Both the position numbers and the translations under genes were made by a program. The notes beneath the pieces were generated by a model that did not search any database, had not been told where the DNA came from, and was given only the letters and a program-made list of their open reading frames with translations. Shown here in pieces: positions 5,444-10,136 of a stretch of 10,136 bases of DNA; the stretch's first letter is position 1, and every line of letters begins with the position of its first letter. The DNA comes from Candidatus Nomurabacteria bacterium (GTDB lineage Bacteria > Patescibacteriota > Minisyncoccia > Phycocordibacterales > UBA9973), in contig CALRHN010000023.1 in assembly GCA_943359425.1 (NCBI GenBank), forward strand, positions 1 to 10,136. Reading direction: 5' to 3'.

Positions 5444-5920
5444 ATGAAAAGAACAACACTAATGCTTGTGATAGCGCTGATATGCGGTATTGCAAATGTT
5501 GCCACCGCACAGGATGGCAAGCTTTTTTTAAAACCCGAACTTAGCTTGGGTGTGTATCACAACTCGGGCAACACGCTTGCCGGAATAGGTACCGGCGTAA
5601 AAGCCCAGGTAAAGCTGCACAATATTTGCTATGTGCAACTGCGCAGTACGGCCACTACCATGGCCGGCGAGGCGGGCTTGAATGCAATGATCATTGCCAA
5701 AAAAAGCTGGCAGCTTTCAGAAGTGTTCGGCATTTGTTACCAGATGCCTTATGCCGCTCTCCACACGCATTCAATGCATCCGATTTTCGGACTCAATCTG
5801 GGTCTCGGTTTCCACTTTGCCGTGGAAAGCGAAATATGGATGCCGCTGCTTATCGGGATGGGGGAAGATACTCCCTATACCAGTTGGGCAAAGGAAATCG
5901 GAATACTGTACCGGTTTTAA
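5444..5920 (+). CDS. Secreted beta-rich protein resembling a Bacteroidota outer-membrane barrel
   Basis: I do not recognise a named family. The 158-aa product has a clear signal peptide: MKRT, a hydrophobic core (5-18), then VATAQ with probable signal peptidase I cleavage near residue 22. The mature part is rich in alternating hydrophobic/polar stretches (KLFLKPELSLGVY, AGIGTGVKAQVKL, FGLNLGLGFHF, WAKEIGILYRF) and ends in phenylalanine, typical of beta strands of outer-membrane barrels; the style, including the Q after the cleavage site, recalls Bacteroidota proteins. Cysteines are few and there is no lipobox. CPR cells are thought to lack a conventional outer membrane, so this may be a transferred gene, a surface protein with a new role, or an assembly join. 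It has its own promoter, structured leader and terminator, an A-rich pre-start region and no Shine-Dalgarno. Function unknown. Confidence 0.75.
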   Translation: MKRTTLMLVIALICGIANVATAQDGKLFLKPELSLGVYHNSGNTLAGIGTGVKAQVKLHNICYVQLRSTATTMAGEAGLNAMIIAKKSWQLSEVFGICYQMPYAALHTHSMHPIFGLNLGLGFHFAVESEIWMPLLIGMGEDTPYTSWAKEIGILYRF

Positions 5921-5941
5921 AAGTTTTGTTCAAACGTAAAT

Positions 5942-5979
5942 AAAAAAGCACGCTTCGGAAAACCGAGGCGTCTTTTTTT
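5942..5979. terminator. Bidirectional intrinsic terminator
   Basis: A stem (5942-5958 with 5963-5978) closes an AAAA loop with one bulged C (5949) and one G-U pair; TTTTTTT (5973-5979) follows on the plus strand. Because the outer stem is A6/T6, the minus-strand reading also ends in a T-run. It therefore suits both convergent genes, the one ending at 5920 and priA ending at 6038. Confidence 0.88.
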
Positions 5980-5983
5980 ATCC

Positions 5984-6025
5984 ATTCTGTTGCATTGTAA
6001 GCGGCCGCTTACAATGCAACAGAAT
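5984..6025. repeat. Perfect 42-bp palindrome without a spacer
   Basis: Each of the 21 bases in 5984-6004 is complementary to its partner in 6005-6025, centred on GCGGCCGC (6001-6008). T-rich sequence (TTATTTCTATTTTT) follows on the plus strand, so it could act as a second terminator after the 5444 gene. A palindrome of this length with no loop is unusual and could extrude as a cruciform. Confidence 0.9.
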
Positions 6026-6037
6026 TTATTTCTATTT

Positions 6038-7996
6038 TTACAACAGATCCTCCGGATCGATTTCTATTCTATATTCGCGCGGGATGGCGCGGAGTTTTTC
6101 TTCGAGCTCGGGATCGCATGTGCCTTCGGCGAGGAGGCGCTTCGTGGACCAGAGATTCTTTGGAATGCGGAGCACCATGCGCAGGACGGGATTGCCGCGA
6201 GGCGAGGGCGTGCGGGATTTGAATATGTCGGGATGATAGTCGCCGAAGAGTTCCATGAGGGCGGATTTTTCTTTCGACAGATTGTCTGCGGTGACGACGC
6301 GAGAGACTTTGACGATCGTGCTATAGGGCGGATAGGAGAATTGTTCGCGCTCGGCGAGTTCGCTCCGATACCATTCGTGGAGACTGCCGTGCGCGGTGGC
6401 GAGGAAGAGGCCGCCTTCGGCGTGGCGCGTTTGAATAATCATTTCTTTCTCCGTTTTGCCACGCAGGAGAATGATGAGGTCTAGAATGCGCTCGTTGATG
6501 CGAAACGACGGAATGTTGAAGAGCGAATCGAAAGACACGATGCCCGTGTAGTCGATTTTGCCGTGGAGATAAAAGAGCGCCATCTCCGTGCCGAGAAGAA
6601 TCGCTTTCGGCGTTTCGTAGAATTGTTTTATGCGAGCAAAGCCTTCTTTCGCATTTTTTATGCTCGTGCGGTCTATCTGGAAGACGGGGAGGTCGGGGAA
6701 GTCTCGCGCGAGTTCGTCGCGGACAAAGTCGGTGCCGATGCCTAAACCGACGAGATTCCAACTCCCGCAATGCGCGCACGTGGCGTCGGCCGGCGTATGT
6801 TTCTTGCAGATGCGGCAGATGAATATGCGTTTGCGCTCGCCCGGTTCGCTATAGAGCGAGAGCGGGCCGCGGCAGTATTCGCACGTGAGCATCGTGTCGC
6901 AGTCATTGCATTTCACGATGGGCGAGAGGCTGTTGCGGAGCGTGAATAAGAGGATGTGGCCTTTCGTATTTGCGCGCAGGAGTTCGAGTATTCCGCGAAT
7001 GTCTTCGCGAAGTGCTATGAAGGGACGTTTCTTGCCTCTCGCCTTCAGCGCGCTTGCGTCATCTTTTGCATCGTCTTTCAGCATGACGATCTTCTCCGGA
7101 ACATTTTCACCGAGACGGAAGACGCGCGGCGCGACTTCGCCGAATTCGCGATCATCGGCGCGCTTGCCCGTCTCGACCCGCAGCAGCGTATCGGCGAGGA
7201 CAATCTTCACACCGCGTTTCGCGCTATAGAATTCTGCGAAGACGCGCATATCGAGAGACGGATAGTTCTGCATACGGTAGGCATTGCTGCTCTCGCGTTC
7301 GACGATGATGGTGCCGAGATCGGCACGCGGGAGAGAGAGGAACATGGGCGTGCCAATGATGAGGACGGGATGCGTTTCTTTTGCGATGGCATGTGCGCGC
7401 TTCAGCAATTCTTTCTTCGTAAGGTCGCCGTGGAGCGTAAAACTGTACGGTTCGATGCCGCGTTCGAGTTCGCTCTCGAATGTTGCGAAATCGTGGAGTG
7501 TGGGGAGCATGATGAAGACGGACATCTTGCGCGCGAATGATTCGCGGATGAATGTTTTGTAAAACGTGATGCGGTCTTCGATCGGTGCTTGGAAAACTAA
7601 TTTTTCTTGTACGAGGCCTTTGCTTTTCGATTTCGTTTCAGTGGCCGCAGTGAACTCGTCGCAGTTCTCGAGCAAGGTATTGGGCACGACGCTGTCGATG
7701 ACGGCGCCCAAATCTGCGACGAAGTATTTCTGCGTGAGCGCGCAGGCGCCCCAGAAAGCTTTGTCGAAGAATGACTGCCCGCGGACGGATTTGATTTTTC
7801 GCAGATCGAAATCCGATGACTTGATCGTCATCTTTGATTCTGCGACCGGTGCGACGGAGACGACGATGCCGTTCACTATTTTCTTGCGGACGGGAACGGC
7901 GACGATCATGCCCGACGCCACTGGTTCAGCGGTGAAGTAGGTAAGTTCGCCCTTGCGGACGGACTTGGAGAGGGGAATGACGGTTGCCACGTACAT
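6038..7996 (-). CDS. priA: PriA-like primosomal protein with degenerate helicase motifs
   Basis: Primosomal protein N' (652 aa; E. coli PriA is 732) recognises stalled forks and loads the replicative helicase. Kept: the N-terminal DNA-binding domain (about 1-105, e.g. ELTYF, GMIVAVPVRKK), the paired-zinc region with all eight cysteines (C363, C366, C372, C375, C394, C397, C407, C410), GIGTDFVRDELARDFP (419-434, matching G-x-G-T-E), the GTEM equivalent of motif V (469-472), and the C-terminal YPPY (555-558). Lost: Walker A (the GVTGSGKT position is QAPIEDRITFY, 136-146), the DEEH box (IIVERESS, 230-237), motif III SAT (ADT, 268-270) and the GRAGR arginine motif (LLRGKTEKE, 510-518). It is therefore probably a structural loader without ATPase. 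The frame is intact, so it is not a fresh pseudogene. It starts at ATG 7996. Confidence 0.88.
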   Translation of the reverse strand: MYVATVIPLSKSVRKGELTYFTAEPVASGMIVAVPVRKKIVNGIVVSVAPVAESKMTIKSSDFDLRKIKSVRGQSFFDKAFWGACALTQKYFVADLGAVIDSVVPNTLLENCDEFTAATETKSKSKGLVQEKLVFQAPIEDRITFYKTFIRESFARKMSVFIMLPTLHDFATFESELERGIEPYSFTLHGDLTKKELLKRAHAIAKETHPVLIIGTPMFLSLPRADLGTIIVERESSNAYRMQNYPSLDMRVFAEFYSAKRGVKIVLADTLLRVETGKRADDREFGEVAPRVFRLGENVPEKIVMLKDDAKDDASALKARGKKRPFIALREDIRGILELLRANTKGHILLFTLRNSLSPIVKCNDCDTMLTCEYCRGPLSLYSEPGERKRIFICRICKKHTPADATCAHCGSWNLVGLGIGTDFVRDELARDFPDLPVFQIDRTSIKNAKEGFARIKQFYETPKAILLGTEMALFYLHGKIDYTGIVSFDSLFNIPSFRINERILDLIILLRGKTEKEMIIQTRHAEGGLFLATAHGSLHEWYRSELAEREQFSYPPYSTIVKVSRVVTADNLSKEKSALMELFGDYHPDIFKSRTPSPRGNPVLRMVLRIPKNLWSTKRLLAEGTCDPELEEKLRAIPREYRIEIDPEDLL

Positions 7997-8030
7997 ATAT
8001 GTATAACCGTAGCATGTTTTAAGCCCTTTT

Positions 8031-8076
8031 GCCCGCCCCGCCGCTCGGAGATGTATCCCCGAGCGGCGGGGCGGGC
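8031..8076. repeat. 18-bp perfect GC-rich hairpin in the divergent intergenic region
   Basis: GCCCGCCCCGCCGCTCGG (8031-8048) is perfectly complementary to 8059-8076 with a 10-nt loop. No T-run follows on either strand, and the flanking genes diverge, so it is not an obvious terminator. It would lie in the priA 5' leader if priA is transcribed from further upstream. Between it and the promoter at 8201 I see only AT-rich sequence with no confident element. Confidence 0.85.
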
Positions 8077-8200
8077 TGTGGATTACTCGCTCTATTGACT
8101 ATAATACCCTAATATGTTATTTTATAGAGGTAGGGAATTCGCTAATACAGCCTTTGTTTATAAGCGCTCACCGCCCAATTGACGAAGAAAAGGCCAAAAG

Positions 8201-8229
8201 TTGACTGCCCCAGATATTAGTGATAGAAT
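8201..8229 (+). promoter_or_regulatory. Sigma-70-type promoter for the 8280 gene
   Basis: TTGACT (8201-8206), a 17-bp spacer, and TAGAAT (8224-8229) preceded by TGA, which makes it an extended -10. Start is expected near 8236, giving a leader of about 44 nt with no Shine-Dalgarno before the ATG at 8280. Confidence 0.75.
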
Positions 8230-8279
8230 ACTTCTTATCGAATATCATTTATTAAATGTTTTAACTTATCCATAACCAT

Positions 8280-9311
8280 ATGCCCAAGAAAATATCGTTC
8301 AAGCCAAAACAGGTCACCAAGAAGATCCTCTCGCCGCTCCATGATCGGGCATATGACGTCATCAAAAATCGTTTCGGCCTCTCTGATGATCTCGAGCACA
8401 AGACGCTCGAAGCTATCGGCCAGAAATACGGCATCACGCGCGAACGCGTCCGTCAGATCGAACACGCCGCTCTCGAAACAGTCCGCAAGTCCGAAGAATA
8501 CAAGGCTGAACGCGCGGCATTTCTGGAACTCCACGATATCATCAAGGAATTGGGCTCCATCGTCGCCGAAGACGAATTGCTCGGTGCAGTTTCCAAAGAC
8601 AAATCAACCCAGAACCACATCGGTCTCTACCTCGTTCTCGGGAACGAATTCACGAAGCACAAAGAAGACGATCATTTTCAAACTCGCTGGAGCGTCGATG
8701 ACGATGTTGCCAACACCGTTCACGCATCGCTTCACAAACTCTACGGCAGTCTCGCCGACGACGAACTCGTTCCGGAATCCGAGATGCTCGACCGTTTTCT
8801 CACTGAACTGAAAGATTTAAATTCCGAATACCGCAACGAAGAGATCGCCCGACGCTTCCTCTGTCTGTCCAAAGGCATCTGCAAGAATCCGCTCGGCGAG
8901 TGGGGACGCGCAGATTCGTCGAACATCAAGACACGCGGCATCAAAGACTATGCATTCCTCATGATGCGCAAGCACGGCTCTCCGATGCATTTCCGCGAAG
9001 TCGCGAAAGCCATCGGCGATACGTTCGAGAAAAAGTGCCACACGGCAACCTGCCACAACGAACTGATAAAAGACGACCGCTTCGTTCTCGTCGGCCGCGG
9101 CATCTATGCCCTCAAGGAATGGGGTTACAAATCCGGCGTCGTCCGCGATGTCATCAAAGAGATCCTGAAACGCGAAGGTCCGCTGTCGAAAGACGATGTC
9201 GTCGACCGCGTGCTCAAGGAGAGATATCTCAAGCGCAACACGATCCTCGTCAATCTCCAGAATCCGAAATATTTCAAAAAGAACAAGGACAAGCTCTACA
9301 CTGCGGCTTAG
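8280..9311 (+). CDS. Sigma-70 region 4-like protein with HARE-HTH and further winged-helix domain
   Basis: A 343-aa putative transcription regulator. Residues about 15-72 form a sigma-70 region 4 fold: LEAIGQKYGITRERVRQIEHAALETVRKS (43-71) is the classical -35-binding helix-turn-helix with its RVRQIE recognition helix. Sigma regions 2 and 3 are absent, so it cannot melt promoters by itself. Residues about 218-283 (DYAFLMMRKHGSPMHFREVAKAI through FVLVGRGIYALKEWGY) match the HARE-HTH winged helix also found in the RNA polymerase delta subunit. A last helical segment (286-342, VVRDVIKEILKREGPLSKDDVV) looks like another winged helix. The middle (75-200) is acidic and helical with no family I can name. 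It has its own promoter and terminator, hence it is monocistronic. It probably modulates RNA polymerase or acts as a DNA-binding regulator; targets are unknown. Confidence 0.85.
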   Translation: MPKKISFKPKQVTKKILSPLHDRAYDVIKNRFGLSDDLEHKTLEAIGQKYGITRERVRQIEHAALETVRKSEEYKAERAAFLELHDIIKELGSIVAEDELLGAVSKDKSTQNHIGLYLVLGNEFTKHKEDDHFQTRWSVDDDVANTVHASLHKLYGSLADDELVPESEMLDRFLTELKDLNSEYRNEEIARRFLCLSKGICKNPLGEWGRADSSNIKTRGIKDYAFLMMRKHGSPMHFREVAKAIGDTFEKKCHTATCHNELIKDDRFVLVGRGIYALKEWGYKSGVVRDVIKEILKREGPLSKDDVVDRVLKERYLKRNTILVNLQNPKYFKKNKDKLYTAA

Positions 9312-9321
9312 TCCGCAAAAT

Positions 9322-9350
9322 AAAAAATCCCCCGCGATGCGGGATTTTTT
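9322..9350 (+). terminator. Intrinsic terminator after the 8280 gene
   Basis: A6-T-CCC..GC (9322-9335) pairs with GCGGGA-T6 (9339-9350) across a GAT loop, with two bulged Cs. The plus-strand side ends TTTTTTGTTTG. It lies 10 bp after the stop codon. Confidence 0.88.
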
Positions 9351-9360
9351 GTTTGTAAAA

Positions 9361-9369
9361 TGATATGCT
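9361..9369 (+). promoter_or_regulatory. Extended -10 promoter close to the 9378 start codon
   Basis: TGATATGCT is an extended -10 element ending eight bases before the ATG at 9378. Transcription would start at about 9376, leaving a leader of zero to two nt. AGGGG (9370-9374) resembles a Shine-Dalgarno but is only three bases from the ATG and may not be in the RNA. Confidence 0.5.
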
Positions 9370-9377
9370 AGGGGCAT

Positions 9378-9830
9378 ATGCATCAGCGCGGATTCATCAT
9401 TCCTCTCATCCTCATATTCTTCGGCGTCATTATTGCCCTCGTCGCCCTCGGTTTCTTCCGCAGCGAGAAGACACTCGGTGTGAACTACAAGAATCTGATC
9501 CATGTCGACTGCGGACTCACGGTGAAGACGCCGAAAGTTCACGATACGGTAACATTTCCGATCAAAGTCTCGGGCTATATCAACGGCTGCGGCTGGCTCT
9601 CGGATGGTAATTCGGGCGGTACGGTGACGCTCATCGGCACGGGCGGAGCACTCTCGAACGCCGTCCCGCTCTCGATCGCCGAAGCTTCCACAACGGATCT
9701 GCCCCTCTATTTCGAAGCGAAGATCTCTCCCGCAGTCGTCCCACATGACGGCACCGGCGTGCTCTTCTTCCGCAACACGGCTTCTCCCACGCCGGAAACT
9801 TTTCAGATTCCGGTAAATTTTGCGAAGTAG
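9378..9830 (+). CDS. Membrane-anchored Gmad2-like immunoglobulin-fold protein
   Basis: A 150-aa protein with an N-terminal hydrophobic segment (residues 6-27, IIPLILIFFGVIIALVALGFF) preceded by HQR, acting as a single membrane anchor or uncleaved signal. The exported part is beta-rich: GLTVKTPKVHDTVTFPIKVSGYI (46-68) followed later by LPLYFEAKISP (108-118), GTGVLFFRN (125-133) and a closing FQIPVNF (142-148). That order (a substitution-tolerant V-x-x-P start, an internal F-E-A strand, a final I-P-V-x-F strand) resembles the Gmad2 domain found in spore-germination-type and many Parcubacteria envelope proteins. C45 and C71 could form a disulfide outside the membrane. The RGF-I junction superficially resembles a type IV prepilin site, but the glutamate at +5 is missing. 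The role is unknown, probably at the cell surface. Confidence 0.7.
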   Translation: MHQRGFIIPLILIFFGVIIALVALGFFRSEKTLGVNYKNLIHVDCGLTVKTPKVHDTVTFPIKVSGYINGCGWLSDGNSGGTVTLIGTGGALSNAVPLSIAEASTTDLPLYFEAKISPAVVPHDGTGVLFFRNTASPTPETFQIPVNFAK

Positions 9831-9873
9831 ACATTCGTCTGCGCTCACCTTGGTAGGCAGCTATTAAACTGTT

Positions 9874-9882
9874 TGGTATACT
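9874..9882 (+). promoter_or_regulatory. Extended -10 promoter abutting the 9889 start codon
   Basis: TGGTATACT (9874-9882) is a strong extended -10 element; the ATG at 9889 is exactly seven bases beyond it, where transcription normally starts. The mRNA should be leaderless. GGTAG (9852-9856) and CTACC (9881-9885) form an inverted repeat enclosing the promoter, and TTGGTA is present twice (9850 and 9873). Confidence 0.6.
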
Positions 9883-9888
9883 ACCCTC

Positions 9889-10136
9889 ATGGCAGGTGAC
9901 ATAATCTTTTCTATTCTCGCATTCGTCATAGGCATTATCGGCAAACTCGCCATCATCTGGGTGCCGATTCTTCTCGCCTACATCGCCCTTCACATGTGGC
10001 ATCACTTCGTGAACGACCGTTTCATCATGGGGATGAAGTGGGCCCTTCTCGAAGTCGAAGTTCCGCGCGAAGTGGAGAAATCTCCGCTCGCCATGGAGCT
10101 CGTCCTCATGAATGCGCTCTACCAGCACAGCTACAA
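9889..10136 (+). CDS. N-terminal part of a membrane protein, cut by the window edge
   Basis: Starts at ATG 9889 and stays open for 82 codons to the window end. The first 45 residues are strongly hydrophobic (IIFSILAFVIGIIGKLAIIWVPILLAYIAL), enough for one or two membrane helices, followed by a HMWHHFVNDRF turn and a soluble region with KWALLEVEVPREVEKSPLAMELVLMNALYQ. The last stretch recalls a conserved CPR membrane protein often encoded beside HerA/VirB4-type ATPases, but I rely on memory for that and the neighbours are not in view. Product otherwise unknown. Confidence 0.8.
   Translation, partial: MAGDIIFSILAFVIGIIGKLAIIWVPILLAYIALHMWHHFVNDRFIMGMKWALLEVEVPREVEKSPLAMELVLMNALYQHSY

Noticed and set aside
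5984..6025. Integron attC site or cloning linker (central NotI site)
   Set aside because: No RYYYAAC/GTRRRRY-type core sites and no mismatched bulges as in attC, and no integrase. The symmetry extends far beyond the octamer, so a linker is not a natural explanation.
9378..9460. Type IV pilin-like protein from the RGF-IIPLILI N-terminus
   Set aside because: It lacks the conserved glutamate at position +5 and the downstream domain resembles Gmad2, so a simple membrane anchor is more likely.
8817..9848. Long minus-strand open frame (343 codons) across the sigma4-like and Gmad2-like genes
   Set aside because: It overlaps two plus-strand genes with recognisable domains, has no domain itself, and shows the Arg/Asp/Glu-rich composition typical of antisense shadows.

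Overview
The window looks like chromosomal DNA of a reduced-genome bacterium of the Candidate Phyla Radiation (Patescibacteria), most likely a Parcubacteria/Paceibacteria-type lineage. This is inferred from the combination of genes: a GlmU-type uridylyltransferase lacking its acetyltransferase half, a PriA whose helicase ATPase motifs have decayed, a sigma-region-4 protein carrying extra winged-helix domains, a membrane-anchored Gmad2-like protein, and almost no Shine-Dalgarno sequences. No marker gene such as 16S rRNA is present to prove it.

Layout. 4-819 (+): tRNA-Val(GAC) followed after two bases by a GTG-started sugar-nucleotide uridylyltransferase. 865-1791 (-): an AhpF-like thioredoxin reductase, convergent with it across a palindromic hairpin. 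1945-5224 (-): a housekeeping cluster read rpsU > ybeY > ftsA > ftsZ, joining translation and ribosome maturation to cell division. It has a long hairpin between ftsA and ftsZ and a strong terminator after ftsZ. 5278-5980 (+): a self-contained unit with a near-consensus promoter, a long structured leader, a gene for a secreted beta-rich protein that resembles a Bacteroidota outer-membrane barrel, and a terminator. 5984-6025: a perfect 42-bp palindrome. 6038-7996 (-): the priA-like gene. 7997-8279: a divergent intergenic region with an 18-bp GC-rich hairpin and a good promoter for the next gene. 8280-10136 (+): the sigma4/winged-helix regulator with its terminator, then the Gmad2-like protein, then the start of a membrane protein cut by the window edge. 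The last two genes have extended -10 promoters almost touching their start codons.

How the genes work together. Most products are core functions: cell wall precursor synthesis (GlmU-type), redox (TrxB), ribosome (S21, YbeY, tRNA), division (FtsA tethering FtsZ to the membrane) and replication restart (PriA-like). The accessory or unusual material is the barrel-like gene at 5444-5920 with its hairpin and palindrome borders, the catalytically degenerate PriA, the sigma4-winged-helix protein, and recurrent leader signals: paired 11-12-nt repeats at 21-nt period just before the trxB and ftsA starts, and apparently leaderless promoters. I found no complete defence system, CRISPR array, insertion sequence or phage gene.
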